The notes under the pieces are model-generated. The model searched no databases, was not told the DNA's origin, and worked only from the letters and a program-made list of their open reading frames with translations. This document shows positions 11,077 to 21,539 of a stretch of DNA of 64,000 nucleotides, piece after piece. The DNA lies in the NCBI RefSeq assembly GCF_900106555.1, contig NZ_FNOE01000014.1, forward strand, positions 1-64,000. The letters are read 5' to 3'. Made by a program: the position numbers and the translations under genes. Each line of letters starts with the position of its first letter. Position 1 is the first letter of the stretch. Source of the DNA: Nitrosomonas oligotropha (GTDB lineage: Bacteria; Pseudomonadota; Gammaproteobacteria; Burkholderiales; Nitrosomonadaceae).

Positions 11077-11295
11077 ATGGCAAAAGAAGATACAATACAA
11101 ATGCAAGGTGAAATTCTCGAAACACTTCCTAATGCAACATTTCGAGTAAAATTAGAGAATGGACATATAGTGTTAGGGCATATTTCTGGGAAAATGCGTA
11201 TGCACTATATCAGGATTTTACCAGGTGACAAAGTAACAGTTGATTTGACGCCATATGATTTAACAAGAGCTCGTATCACTTTTAGAGCTAAATAA
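11077..11295 (+). CDS. infA: Translation initiation factor IF-1
   Basis: The 72-residue OB-fold protein matches IF-1 closely ([47 protein letters not shown]). IF-1 binds the 30S A site during initiation. It lies between secY and rpmJ, the usual place in Betaproteobacteria, 17 bases after secY. Confidence 0.98.
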   Translation: MAKEDTIQMQGEILETLPNATFRVKLENGHIVLGHISGKMRMHYIRILPGDKVTVDLTPYDLTRARITFRAK

Positions 11296-11351
11296 CGAAT
11301 AAACTTCCTAATAATAACTTATTACTATTTTTAATTACTAAATTTAATCTT

Positions 11352-11465
11352 ATGAAAGTAAATGCATCAGTAAAAAAATATTGCAGAAATTGTAAAATAA
11401 TTAGACGTAATAGAGTTGTGCGAGTTATTTGTATAGATCCAAGACACAAGCAACGACAAGGTTAA
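11352..11465 (+). CDS. rpmJ: 50S ribosomal protein L36
   Basis: A 37-codon frame from the ATG at 11352 to TAA at 11463-11465 encodes L36: [20 protein letters not shown], then [13 protein letters not shown]. The zinc ligands of the CXXC-C-H type are all there (Cys11, Cys14, Cys27, His32), so this is the zinc-binding form. It sits between infA and rpsM as in most proteobacteria. Confidence 0.96.
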   Translation: MKVNASVKKYCRNCKIIRRNRVVRVICIDPRHKQRQG

Positions 11466-11502
11466 ACATAAAGTGAAAGTAAGATTATATAGGAAAATAT
11501 AA

Positions 11503-11862
11503 ATGGCACGTATTGCTGGCGTAAACATACCTAATCATCAACATGTTGGCATTGCTCTCACTGCTATTTATGGTATTGGTAGATCTAGTTCTAAGAACAT
11601 TTGTGAAGCAGTTGGTATTGATACTGATAAAAAATTAAAAGATCTTACTGAAGAACAAATTGAGCAATTACGTGATTATGTAACTAGGATGACAATTGAA
11701 GGTGATCTTCGTCGTGAAATTTCGATGAATATTAAAAGATTAATGGATTTAGGATGTTATCGAGGACTTCGACATAGGCGAGGCCTTCCGGTTCGTGGGC
11801 AACGCACTAGAACTAATGCAAGAACTAGAAAGGGTCCTCGCAAAGCAATACGTGCTCGTTAA
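11503..11862 (+). CDS. rpsM: 30S ribosomal protein S13
   Basis: The 119-residue product begins [19 protein letters not shown] and has the C-terminal basic block [20 protein letters not shown] typical of S13, which contacts the P-site tRNA and bridges to 50S. It is the first gene of the alpha operon; AGGAAAATATAA precedes the start. Confidence 0.98.
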   Translation: MARIAGVNIPNHQHVGIALTAIYGIGRSSSKNICEAVGIDTDKKLKDLTEEQIEQLRDYVTRMTIEGDLRREISMNIKRLMDLGCYRGLRHRRGLPVRGQRTRTNARTRKGPRKAIRAR

Positions 11863-11895
11863 CTATATAAACAAATTGTTGTTATTTTGGATTTT

Positions 11896-12288
11896 ATGAT
11901 GAATAAAACGAATTCACGTGTTAAAAAGAAGATTAAGAAAAATGTTTCTGAGGGAATTGCTCATATACATGCATCTTTTAATAATACAATAGTTACTATA
12001 ACTGATAGGCAAGGAAATGCTCTATCATGGGCAACTTCAGGTGGCGCTGGATTCAAAGGATCAAGAAAAAGTACACCATTTGCTGCGCAAGTAGCCGCTG
12101 AAACGGCAAGTAAAATAGCAATTGATTGTGGCGTCAAAAATCTTGAAGTAAAAGTAAAAGGCCCAGGTCCTGGTCGTGACTCTGCGGTAAGAGCACTGAA
12201 TGCAGCTGGTTTTAAAATTACCAGTATTTCTGATGTTACGCCAGTGCCCCATAATGGTTGTCGACCACCTAAAAAACGCCGTATTTAA
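11896..12288 (+). CDS. rpsK: 30S ribosomal protein S11
   Basis: The product (130 residues from the ATG at 11896) has the S11 core [38 protein letters not shown] and the C-terminal [19 protein letters not shown]11 lies on the 30S platform. A TTG at 11887 would extend it by three residues; ATGs at 11896 and 11899 are both plausible starts. No strong Shine-Dalgarno is visible. Confidence 0.97.
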   Translation: MMNKTNSRVKKKIKKNVSEGIAHIHASFNNTIVTITDRQGNALSWATSGGAGFKGSRKSTPFAAQVAAETASKIAIDCGVKNLEVKVKGPGPGRDSAVRALNAAGFKITSISDVTPVPHNGCRPPKKRRI

Positions 12289-12297
12289 GGAGATATC

Positions 12298-12924
12298 TTG
12301 GCTCGAAATCTTGCACCAAAATGTAAACAATGCCGTCGAGAAGGCGAAAAGCTATTCTTGAAGGGAGAAAAATGTTTTACAGACAAATGCGCTATAGAAC
12401 GAAGAAATTACCCACCAGGCCAACATGGTCAAAAAAAGGGGCGTTTATCTGACTACGGTGGCCAATTGCGTGAAAAGCAGAAAGTAAAAAAAATCTATGG
12501 TATTCTGGAAAAACAATTTCGAAATATTTATAAATTAGCTGATAAGGAAAGAGGTATAACTGGCGATAACTTGCTTCAATTGTTAGAAAGCCGCCTTGAT
12601 AATGTCGTTTATCATATGGGATTTGGATCATCTAGATCAGAAGCACGCCAAATTGTTAGGCATAACAGTATTTTGGTAAATGGACATAAAGTTAATATAC
12701 CATCTTATTTAGTTAATGTCGGAGACGCAGTCGAAATTGATAAAAATGCGAAAAATCAATTACGTATTAAATCTTCTATTGAAACAGCCAACAATCGAAA
12801 TTTTCCTTCATGGATAGATGTAAATGTTAACGAAATGAAAGGTATCTATAAAATGAAACCTGAACGTTCAGATTTACCTGCTTCTATTAATGAATCATTG
12901 ATAATTGAATTATATTCAAAATAA
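12298..12924 (+). CDS. rpsD: 30S ribosomal protein S4 (TTG start)
   Basis: The 208-residue product matches S4 from its first residue ([20 protein letters not shown]), including the [11 protein letters not shown] block and the S4 RNA-binding domain around residues 98-160 ([25 protein letters not shown]). Translation must start at TTG 12298 to give the conserved N-terminus; a strong AAGGAG at 12287-12292, overlapping the rpsK stop, supports this. S4 nucleates 16S rRNA assembly and in E. coli represses the alpha operon. N-terminal cysteines look zinc-capable. Confidence 0.98.
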   Translation: MARNLAPKCKQCRREGEKLFLKGEKCFTDKCAIERRNYPPGQHGQKKGRLSDYGGQLREKQKVKKIYGILEKQFRNIYKLADKERGITGDNLLQLLESRLDNVVYHMGFGSSRSEARQIVRHNSILVNGHKVNIPSYLVNVGDAVEIDKNAKNQLRIKSSIETANNRNFPSWIDVNVNEMKGIYKMKPERSDLPASINESLIIELYSK

Positions 12925-12955
12925 TCAATATAGATTTTAGACAAAAGGATTTTTT

Positions 12956-13957
12956 ATGCTCGGTACGGAGCTGCTTACACCACGAATTATTGATGTTCAG
13001 AATATCTCTCCATTGCACGCCAAAGTTGTGATGGAACCCTTTGAAAGAGGTTATGGCCATACATTAGGTAATGCACTTCGAAGAATTCTATTATCTTCAA
13101 TGTCAGGTTTTGCTCCTACAGAAGTAAAGATTGCAGGAATAGTTCACGAATATTCTGCTTTAGATGGAGTCCAAGAAGATATTGTTGATATTTTATTAAA
13201 TATTAAAGGGATAGTCCTGAAACTTCATAATAATGATGAAGCTACTTTATACTTGAGGAAAAATGGAAAAGGTGTCGTTACTGCTGGCGATATTGAAACT
13301 GGACACGATGTTGAAATAATTAATCCTGAACACATCATTGCTCATTTGACTGCAGATAGTAAAATAAATATTGAATTAAGAGTTGAGAAGGGAAGAGGAT
13401 TTGTCCCGGCGACAATTAGGAAAAATAAGAATATTGACAAAGATATAGGAACAATTTTTTTGGATGCTTCTTTTAGTCCAGTTAGACGCGTTAGTTATAC
13501 CGTTGAAAGTGCTCGAGTAGAGCAACGCACAGATCTGGATAAATTGATCATTGATCTTGAAACAAATGGGGTTGTTGAACCAGAAGAAGCAATTCGATAT
13601 GCAGCCCGTGTTTTAGTGCAGCAACTATCTGTTTTTGCTGATTTGGAAAGTACTCCTATTCCAAAAGAAAAACCGCAGATGCCTCAGATTGATCCAATTT
13701 TACTTCGCCCTGTTGATGATTTAGAACTAACTGTAAGATCTGCTAATTGTTTGAAAGTAGAAAACATTTACTACATTGGAGATTTGATTCAGCGTACAGA
13801 AGCTGAGTTACTGAGAACACCAAATTTAGGAAGAAAATCTCTCAATGAAATAAAAGAAGTATTAGCATCGAGAGAACTCACCTTAGGAATGAAATTAGAT
13901 AATTGGCCACCTGCTAATTTAGAAAATATATCGAAGGATCAGAATCATGCGTCATAA
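12956..13957 (+). CDS. rpoA: RNA polymerase subunit alpha
   Basis: The 333-residue product has the N-terminal dimerisation domain ([20 protein letters not shown] near residues 30-50, [18 protein letters not shown] near 185) and the C-terminal DNA/activator-binding domain from about residue 250 ([35 protein letters not shown]). A GGATTTTTT-type ribosome binding site precedes the ATG. The gene overlaps rplQ by 11 bases, so the two are co-expressed, as in other alpha operons. Confidence 0.98.
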   Translation: MLGTELLTPRIIDVQNISPLHAKVVMEPFERGYGHTLGNALRRILLSSMSGFAPTEVKIAGIVHEYSALDGVQEDIVDILLNIKGIVLKLHNNDEATLYLRKNGKGVVTAGDIETGHDVEIINPEHIIAHLTADSKINIELRVEKGRGFVPATIRKNKNIDKDIGTIFLDASFSPVRRVSYTVESARVEQRTDLDKLIIDLETNGVVEPEEAIRYAARVLVQQLSVFADLESTPIPKEKPQMPQIDPILLRPVDDLELTVRSANCLKVENIYYIGDLIQRTEAELLRTPNLGRKSLNEIKEVLASRELTLGMKLDNWPPANLENISKDQNHAS

Positions 13958-14345
13958 TAATGCATTTAGGAAATTAAATAGAACTAGTAGTCACAGGTTG
14001 GCCATGTTTCGTAACATGAGTAATTCATTATTACGTCATGAGGTGATTACTACGACACTTCCAAAAGCTAAAGAACTCAGAAGCTATGTCGAGCCTGTTA
14101 TTACTCTAGGCAAAAAGCCATCCTTGTCCAATCGTAGGGCCGCATTTGATAAATTGCGTGATCGCCAAATTGTGACTAAATTATTTGATGAACTTGGACC
14201 ACGTTATATTACGCGACCTGGTGGATATGTCAGAATTCTTAAGTTCGGATATAGAAAAGGTGACAATGCTCCAATGGCACTCGTAGAACTGCTTGATCGA
14301 CCAATTCAGGAGACATCGGACAAGAAAGAGATCAGTGAAGATTAA
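13947..14345 (+). CDS. rplQ: 50S ribosomal protein L17
   Basis: The 132-residue product has the L17 signature [40 protein letters not shown] and the C-terminal [23 protein letters not shown]17 surrounds the tunnel exit. GAAGGATC inside the end of rpoA serves as ribosome binding site. It is the last ribosomal gene; a 200-base AT-rich stretch follows, without an obvious terminator. Confidence 0.98.
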   Translation: MRHNNAFRKLNRTSSHRLAMFRNMSNSLLRHEVITTTLPKAKELRSYVEPVITLGKKPSLSNRRAAFDKLRDRQIVTKLFDELGPRYITRPGGYVRILKFGYRKGDNAPMALVELLDRPIQETSDKKEISED

Positions 14346-14560
14346 TATCTTTTTTCTCACTTTTATCTATCTGTTATTTAGCAAAAATTTGTTATTAATA
14401 AAACCTTCTTATCTCTCATATTTGGAAGAAAGTTAAAAATATTATTTTAACTAAAGTTAATTTATTAAATAAAAATAAGATTCTTAATTTTATATCTTAT
14501 TACTCCAAAAAATTTGATATAAAAATATTTAATATAATTGATTCTACGAATAATTACTTA

Positions 14561-15265
14561 TTGAATAGATTCGATAAATCAGAATACGATAATAATCCTA
14601 TAGTTATTGCGGCTGCTGAGATTCAATTGAAAGGACGTGGTCGAGAAAATCGCAAATGGCATAGTGGTACATTAGGGAATACGCTAACCTTTTCGATACT
14701 CTGGCGTTTCAGAAATGGTGTTTCTGTTTTATCTGGCTTGAGCTTAGTAATTGGTATTGTTCTCGTACGTGTCTTAAGATCCTTTTCAGATAGTAATATT
14801 TACCTTAAATGGCCTAACGATATTCTGCATGAAACTAGTAAATTGGCAGGTATATTGGTTGAGCTTCGTGGAAAAATAGATGGCCCAGCATTTGCGGTTA
14901 TTGGAGTTGGTATAAATTTTCATCTTCCGTTCTCGATTAAATCTCATATCCAGCAAAAAGTAACTGATTTATTGCAATGCACAGGTAAGGTGCATGATCG
15001 TAATGAAATATTTGGTGCGTTGCTTGTGCAGTTATACACCGTTTTAACTGATTTTGAGAAATATGGTTTCTCATATTTCAAAGATGAATGGATAAGTTAT
15101 CATGCATATCAAGGAAAAAACGTGACACTACTTTTTCCAAATAAGCAATCTGTTGTTGGAGTTGTTGATGATGTAAATGAAGACGGTTCTATTTGCTTAA
15201 TTACACCTAACGGTAAACAGTCTTATAGTACTGGTAATATCTCTATGCGCTTAAAAGATAATTAA
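14561..15265 (+). CDS. birA: Biotin--[acetyl-CoA-carboxylase] ligase, catalytic part; true start unclear
   Basis: The product matches the BirA catalytic domain: LKGRGRENRKWHSGTLGN (the GRGRxxRxW biotinoyl-AMP loop), LKWPNDILHETSKLAGILVEL and VIGVGINFHLP. It attaches biotin to acetyl-CoA carboxylase. The coordinates begin at TTG 14561, the first standard start in frame, yet the frame is open back to 14402 and encodes the conserved IIDSTNNYLLN motif just upstream (about 14534-14566). So the real protein must begin earlier, perhaps at a rare ATT/ATA codon (for example ATT 14441, eight bases after GGAAGAAAG), or the 5' end is damaged. No helix-turn-helix repressor domain is visible, so it probably does not regulate bio genes. 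Confidence 0.85.
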   Translation: MNRFDKSEYDNNPIVIAAAEIQLKGRGRENRKWHSGTLGNTLTFSILWRFRNGVSVLSGLSLVIGIVLVRVLRSFSDSNIYLKWPNDILHETSKLAGILVELRGKIDGPAFAVIGVGINFHLPFSIKSHIQQKVTDLLQCTGKVHDRNEIFGALLVQLYTVLTDFEKYGFSYFKDEWISYHAYQGKNVTLLFPNKQSVVGVVDDVNEDGSICLITPNGKQSYSTGNISMRLKDN

Positions 15266-15272
15266 GCGACAA

Positions 15273-16043
15273 ATGAATCCCACTTTATTAATCATTGATT
15301 CTGGAAATTCTTTTGTTAAATGGGGATTGTTTAATAATGATCTTTGGTTAATCCAACGCCGTGTTTCGTATGATGATATCTCTGAGTTAGAAACTGAATT
15401 CAGTGTTTTATCTGAACCGCATTTAATTATAATTTCGCATGTAGCACGTGATGAAACAAAAAACGAAATTTGTAAGCTCATTTCACGATGGTCAATACAA
15501 CCGATATGGCACCATTCACAATCCTATCAATGTGGTGTTTTAAATGGTTATTCAGATCCAAAGCAATTGGGCAGTGATCGTTGGGCTGCTTTAATTGCTG
15601 CATGGAACATTGAGCACAAGGCTTGTTTAGTTATTAACGCTGGCACTGCGGTAACAATCGATACACTATCTGACAGCGGAAAATTCTTAGGCGGCATCAT
15701 TTTACCCGGTTTTCATTTGATGCTTAATAGCCTTTATTCCGGTACTCAATTGGAGTCTATTTCTAATAGATTGGGTGTCTACCAAAATTTTCCCGTTAAT
15801 ACGCAAAATGCAATTCATAGTGGCATAATACAAAGCTTGGTAGGTGCTATAGATCGTATGTATGATGTTTTATCCACACTACTTACGCATTCAGCTATAA
15901 ATTGCATCATCAGTGGTGGAAACGCATCGTTGCTAAGCCCTTTTATTAAATATCCGGCAAAGATAATTGACAACTTAGTTTTGGAAGGATTGGTAGTGAT
16001 TGCTAAAGATGAATTGAATAGAAAAGAATTATCCAGTTCATAA
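15273..16043 (+). CDS. coaX: Type III pantothenate kinase
   Basis: The 256-residue product has the ASKHA-fold landmarks of CoaX: LLIIDSGNSFVKWGLF (phosphate-binding, residues 4-20), QLGSDRWAALIAAWN, and INAGTAVTIDTLSDSGKFLGG with ILPG. It phosphorylates pantothenate, the first step of CoA synthesis. It follows birA by seven bases; the birA-coaX pair is common in Betaproteobacteria. It shares the AT-rich composition of the ribosomal block. Confidence 0.95.
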   Translation: MNPTLLIIDSGNSFVKWGLFNNDLWLIQRRVSYDDISELETEFSVLSEPHLIIISHVARDETKNEICKLISRWSIQPIWHHSQSYQCGVLNGYSDPKQLGSDRWAALIAAWNIEHKACLVINAGTAVTIDTLSDSGKFLGGIILPGFHLMLNSLYSGTQLESISNRLGVYQNFPVNTQNAIHSGIIQSLVGAIDRMYDVLSTLLTHSAINCIISGGNASLLSPFIKYPAKIIDNLVLEGLVVIAKDELNRKELSSS

Positions 16044-16049
16044 AATTTC

Positions 16050-16646
16050 ATGCACTTATTCCAGAAAGCAACTTTTTATACCTCTGTAAATGATATGCAT
16101 GCATTGCCACAGCATACTGGGGTTGAGATTGCTTTTGCGGGAAGATCAAATGCTGGTAAATCAAGTGTTATAAATACTTTGGCCAATAAGAACCGGTTGG
16201 CTTTTGTGAGTAAAACACCAGGGCGCACTCAACATATTAATTTTTTTCAATTGAATGAAAGCCAGTTTCTCGTTGATTTACCCGGGTATGGCTATGCGAA
16301 GGTTCCGGATAACATCCGCAAGCATTGGGAAGAGTTATTAAGTCAATATTTACAGACGCGAGAATCACTGAAAGGTTTAGTGTTGATCATGGATATCCGG
16401 CATCCGTTCAAAGCACTGGATATTCAGATGTTGGATTGGTTTATACCGACAGGAAAGACAGTTCACATTATATTGACGAAAGCTGATAAATTGAGTAAAC
16501 AACAAGCAAACATTACGTTACAGCATGCGACGCAATATGTGCATGAATCATACCCGGGATGTAGCGTGCAGTTATTTTCTAGCTTGGCTCGTAGCGGGAT
16601 AGAAGATGCTACTTCCGTTATTAATTCTTGGTTAAGTGTTGATTAG
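16050..16646 (+). CDS. engB: Ribosome biogenesis GTP-binding protein EngB
   Basis: The 198-residue GTPase has the G motifs in order: G1 [10 protein letters not shown] near residue 30, the [13 protein letters not shown] switch segment, G3 [11 protein letters not shown]4 LTKADKLS and G5 FSSLARSG. EngB (YihA/YsxC) assists late 50S assembly. It follows coaX by six bases. Base composition begins to rise toward the window's later GC level within this gene. Confidence 0.95.
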   Translation: MHLFQKATFYTSVNDMHALPQHTGVEIAFAGRSNAGKSSVINTLANKNRLAFVSKTPGRTQHINFFQLNESQFLVDLPGYGYAKVPDNIRKHWEELLSQYLQTRESLKGLVLIMDIRHPFKALDIQMLDWFIPTGKTVHIILTKADKLSKQQANITLQHATQYVHESYPGCSVQLFSSLARSGIEDATSVINSWLSVD

Positions 16647-16673
16647 CGTTTAGTATTGAGCGATTCAAGTTAT

Positions 16674-16800
16674 AAAAAAAGCCCCCGGCTAAAGGGGAGT
16701 AAAACCGGGGGGAATCGCCTTAATATCACACTTAAGGCCCTGTCTCAGGGAGGAAAGACAGGGGGACGATCAAGATGTCCTTTGCTAAGAGACCTTCTCG
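16674..16800 (-). ncRNA. Candidate structured RNA between engB and hemB, with minus-strand terminator
   Basis: Read on the minus strand, three adjacent stems occur: CCCTGTCT/AGACAGGG (16756-16763 with 16738-16745), GCCTTAA/TTAAGGC (16732-16738 with 16717-16723) and CCCCCGG/CCGGGGG (16705-16711 with 16682-16688), the last followed by seven U's (16674-16680). The U-tract follows a GC-rich stem only on the minus strand, although both flanking genes are on the + strand. This suggests a leftward small RNA; alternatively the same stems form a hemB leader on the + strand. A conserved hemB RNA motif upstream of hemB in Betaproteobacteria has been described; I cannot tell whether this is it. The right end is approximate. 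Confidence 0.45.
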
Positions 16801-16856
16801 ACTGTATTAGTTCCTCAAATTAATAGAATTATTTTTTATCGTATTATTTTTCCTGA

Positions 16857-17873
<1,017 letters not shown>

Positions 17874-17900
17874 GCCATTAAATAGCGAGTAATAATAGAA

Positions 17901-20219
17901 CTAGAACAGTTGATCTTGTAAATCTCGAGTAACTTTCGGTGTATGTTCAACCGGATTTTCATTTAGCGGCGGAAGCTGCTCGCTAAGAAAATACTCGGTC
18001 ATATCTCCGCCGGATTCCCTGAATCCGGTGGCTGAGTTAATTCTTGCGGCAACGACACCATTGGGTGGTTTGTATTCTGCCATTGCGACGCCTTTCAACA
18101 CAGGACCCATATAATCCATCCAAATCGGTAACGCAACACGCCCGCCGGTCTCATTGTTTCCCAACGATTTTGGCTCGTCATATCCTGTCCAGGCAATGGT
18201 TACCAGGTCTTTTTGGAAACCGCAAAACCAAGCATCGATAAAATTGCTGGTCGTACCGGTTTTTCCCGCGAGATCGGTGCGTCCCAGTTGTCTTGCCTTG
18301 GCTGCTGTACCCTGATTCACAACATCCTGCATCATGCTGGTCATGATAAAGGCATTGCGCGGATCGATCACACGTTTTGCCCCATTGGTAACGGAGACAG
18401 GTTGGAATTGCTCGATGATATTGCCTTTCTCATCTTCGATTTTCTTGATGAAATAAGGTGCGATGCGGAAACCGCCGTTGGCAAAAACCGCATATCCGGC
18501 AGCCATTTGCATCGGTGTGACGGAACCCGAGCCGAGCGCCATCGGTAAGTAGGGTGGATGACGGCTAGCATCGAAACCGAATCGCGTAATGTAATCTTGC
18601 GCATACTGTATACCGATCGCCTGCAAGATCCGGATCGACACAAGATTCTTTGATTTAGTTAGCGCCGTGCGCATGCGCATCGGTCCTTCAAATTTGCCAT
18701 CGAAATTTTTTGGTTCCCATAGCTGACTGCCGGTCTGGGTTGCGCTGAACGAGAGCGGGGCATCGTTGATAATGGTGGCTGGAGTAAAACCTTTTTCCAA
18801 TGCGGCCGAATAAATAAAAGGTTTGAAACTGGAACCCGGCTGCCGCCATGCCTGTGTGACATGATTGAATTGATTTTTATAGAAATCAAATCCACCGATC
18901 AATGCACGGATAGCACCATCATTGGGGTCGATAGAAACAAGCGCTGCTTCTATTTCCGGTAGCTGGACGATATGCCAGACATTCTTCTGATTTTTTTGCA
19001 CACGGATTAATGCACCGGGGGTAATATATTTTTTGCCGGGATCTTTTTTCTCAACCAAAAATTTCTGTGCGAATTTTAGTCCATCACCAGTGATTTCAAT
19101 GACTTCTCCACCCTTTTTATAAGCCTGAACGGCATTAGGTTTAGCCGCTATTACAACGGCTGCATAAATATCATCGCTATCGTTGATTTCGTCCAGCGCG
19201 TCGTCCAGTGTTTTTTCTTGATTGCCGCCATATTTCATCAGATCGATATAAGCTTCGGGACCGCGATAACCACGGCGTCTGTCGTAATCGATCACATTTT
19301 TACGGAGCGCCTGATAAGCGGCTTCCTGATCCAGCTGCCGCAGAGTGGTATAAACCTTGATCCCTTTATCGTAGGTTTCTTCCTGATATCGATCATAGAT
19401 GACCTGGCGGACCATTTCTGCCACATACTCGGCACGCATTGCAAAGGCGGTTGATTGCTTCTTCACGGGAACAGGCTGTTTTTCCAGTTCACTCAATTCG
19501 TTACTGGAAATGTAATTGAGTTTATGAAGCCGGCCCAATACGTACAATTGCCGGCTTTTCGCCCGCTTTGGATTGCTGATCGGGTTATAACTTGAAGGCG
19601 CCTTGGGCAATCCGGCCAGCATGGCGGCTTCTACGATATTGATTTCTTGTAATGACTTTCCGAAGTAGGTGTATGCCGCCGCTGCAAAACCATAACTGCG
19701 GTGCCCCAGGTAAATTTGATTCACGTACAGTTCTAAAATCTTGTCTTTGCTTAGGCTGTGTTCAATCTTGAATGCCAGTAGCGCTTCGCTGAGTTTCCGG
19801 GTTAGTGTTTTTTCCCTGGTCAGAAAAAAATTCCGGGCGACTTGCATGGTAATCGTACTGGCACCTTGGCGGACGCTGCCTGCGGAGAAATTGGAATAGG
19901 CCGCGCGCAATACACCCAAATAATCAACCCCGCCATGTTCGTAAAAGCGATCATCTTCCGCCGCAAGAATGGCTTGTTTCAGATGCTCTGGCACTTCAGA
20001 GATACTGACCACATTTCTTCGTTCCGCGCCAAACTCACCGATTATCTGACCTTCTTCGCTGTATATGCGTAAAGGTATTTTCGGGCGATAGTCCGTCAGC
20101 GTATCCAGTGATGGCAAATTGGAGTAAATGACCAGTCCGGCAAAGCCTGCCAGTAGCACACCGATTAAACCTAATGCGGATAAGGTGACAAAAAAATAGT
20201 ACAACCAGCGAGCAAACAT
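17901..20219 (-). CDS. mrcA: Class A penicillin-binding protein 1A
   Basis: The 772-residue protein has an N-terminal membrane anchor (residues about 7-30), a glycosyltransferase-51 domain with EDDRFYEHGGVDYLG (near 92) and GASTITMQVARNFFL (near 118), and a transpeptidase domain with SxxK in PGSSFKPFIYSAA, the TKSKNLVS motif and LAGKTGTTSNF. It polymerises and cross-links peptidoglycan in the periplasm. It is divergent from pilM and convergent with hemB; ponA/mrcA next to pilMNOPQ is common in Proteobacteria. Confidence 0.97.
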   Translation of the reverse strand: MFARWLYYFFVTLSALGLIGVLLAGFAGLVIYSNLPSLDTLTDYRPKIPLRIYSEEGQIIGEFGAERRNVVSISEVPEHLKQAILAAEDDRFYEHGGVDYLGVLRAAYSNFSAGSVRQGASTITMQVARNFFLTREKTLTRKLSEALLAFKIEHSLSKDKILELYVNQIYLGHRSYGFAAAAYTYFGKSLQEINIVEAAMLAGLPKAPSSYNPISNPKRAKSRQLYVLGRLHKLNYISSNELSELEKQPVPVKKQSTAFAMRAEYVAEMVRQVIYDRYQEETYDKGIKVYTTLRQLDQEAAYQALRKNVIDYDRRRGYRGPEAYIDLMKYGGNQEKTLDDALDEINDSDDIYAAVVIAAKPNAVQAYKKGGEVIEITGDGLKFAQKFLVEKKDPGKKYITPGALIRVQKNQKNVWHIVQLPEIEAALVSIDPNDGAIRALIGGFDFYKNQFNHVTQAWRQPGSSFKPFIYSAALEKGFTPATIINDAPLSFSATQTGSQLWEPKNFDGKFEGPMRMRTALTKSKNLVSIRILQAIGIQYAQDYITRFGFDASRHPPYLPMALGSGSVTPMQMAAGYAVFANGGFRIAPYFIKKIEDEKGNIIEQFQPVSVTNGAKRVIDPRNAFIMTSMMQDVVNQGTAAKARQLGRTDLAGKTGTTSNFIDAWFCGFQKDLVTIAWTGYDEPKSLGNNETGGRVALPIWMDYMGPVLKGVAMAEYKPPNGVVAARINSATGFRESGGDMTEYFLSEQLPPLNENPVEHTPKVTRDLQDQLF

Positions 20220-20435
20220 GAATAATTAAATGATGAAACGGTTAAAATACAAAATTATAGGGGGTATATCTACTGTTTTTCTTTGAATAGGATTTTTCGA
20301 ATTCTGTCAGAATCAACATCAATTTCTTAATCTGCTGAATAAACCTAGATTTATCTTGATAATGGGTAGTAGTTTACCTATATTCGGCTTTAACAGGGTA
20401 ATTTATAATGCGCAAGTATCGCTTCTAACAAGCCA

Positions 20436-21539
20436 ATGTTCAAGGGAAATTTTGATATCAATTTAGACTTCTTAAAGCTGAAGTCACCGCCATTGATCGG
20501 AGTGGACATCAGTTCCTCATCCGTGAAGATGGTTGAGTTATCGATGATTGGCAAAGACAATCAAGCTTACCGTATAGAACGCTATGTCATAGAATCCCTG
20601 CCGGCTGACGCCATGCAGGATGGCGGAATTGCCAATATGGAGGCAGTGACCGAAAGCCTGCGGCGCGGCTGGAAGCGGATGGGAACGCGGCAAAAGAATG
20701 TGGCGCTCGCACTGCCCGCGACGGATGTGATTACCAAAAAAATTGTAGTGCCAGCAGGGCAACGCGAGGAAGACCTGGTTTTTCAAGTAGAGAATGAAGC
20801 CAGTCAATACATTCCTTTTCCATTGGATGAAGTGGACCTGGATTTTCAAGTAACTCGATCCGTTCCGGATAATCCGGAAGAAGTCGAAGTGCTGATTGCG
20901 GCTTCGCGCAAGGAAAAAGTAGAGGATCGTGTGGCTGCCGCGCTTGCAGCCGGTATGAAGACAGTGATCGTGGACGTTGAACCTTATGCGGCACAGGCAG
21001 CATTTGAATTAACGTTGCGTCAATTACCGGGTGGCGGGAAAGATCAAGTGATTGCGCTGGTTGATATTGGCGCGACTGTCATGAAGGTAAATGTGCTGTT
21101 GAATGATGAATCGCTCTATACGCGCGATCAGCACTTCGGCGGCGATCAACTGACACAGGAAATTCATAATCAGTTTAATCTGTCACTGGAAGAGTCGGAG
21201 GCTGCTAAGCGCGGCGGGAGTTTGCCGGGAAATTACCAAGCGGAAGTACTGCAACCATTTTGCGAGACCCTGGCGATTGAAGTGATGCGCGCCATTCAGT
21301 TCTTTTACACTTCAACGCAATATACTGAAGTGAATTATATTTTTATAGCAGGAGGGTGTGCTGTTATACCCGGATTGGATGCCATCATTGCTGCACGTAC
21401 GCAAGTCAGCACACTTGTTGTGAACCCATTTGCAAACATGGAGTTATCAAGCCGCATCATTTCGCGGCAATTAAACCAGGATGCACCTTCTCTTTTGATC
21501 GCCTGTGGTCTGGCATTGCGGAGCTTTGACCCATCATGA
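20436..21539 (+). CDS. pilM: Type IV pilus assembly protein PilM
   Basis: The 367-residue cytoplasmic actin-like protein has the nucleotide-binding pattern GVDISSSSVKMVEL near residue 22 and VDIGATVMKVNVL near 210, with FIAGGCAVIPGLD toward the end. PilM binds the cytoplasmic tail of PilN and links the motor to the alignment complex. It starts the pilMNOPQ operon and overlaps pilN by four bases. A TATAAT (20404-20409) lies about 30 bases upstream, but with a poor -35. Confidence 0.96.
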   Translation: MFKGNFDINLDFLKLKSPPLIGVDISSSSVKMVELSMIGKDNQAYRIERYVIESLPADAMQDGGIANMEAVTESLRRGWKRMGTRQKNVALALPATDVITKKIVVPAGQREEDLVFQVENEASQYIPFPLDEVDLDFQVTRSVPDNPEEVEVLIAASRKEKVEDRVAAALAAGMKTVIVDVEPYAAQAAFELTLRQLPGGGKDQVIALVDIGATVMKVNVLLNDESLYTRDQHFGGDQLTQEIHNQFNLSLEESEAAKRGGSLPGNYQAEVLQPFCETLAIEVMRAIQFFYTSTQYTEVNYIFIAGGCAVIPGLDAIIAARTQVSTLVVNPFANMELSSRIISRQLNQDAPSLLIACGLALRSFDPS

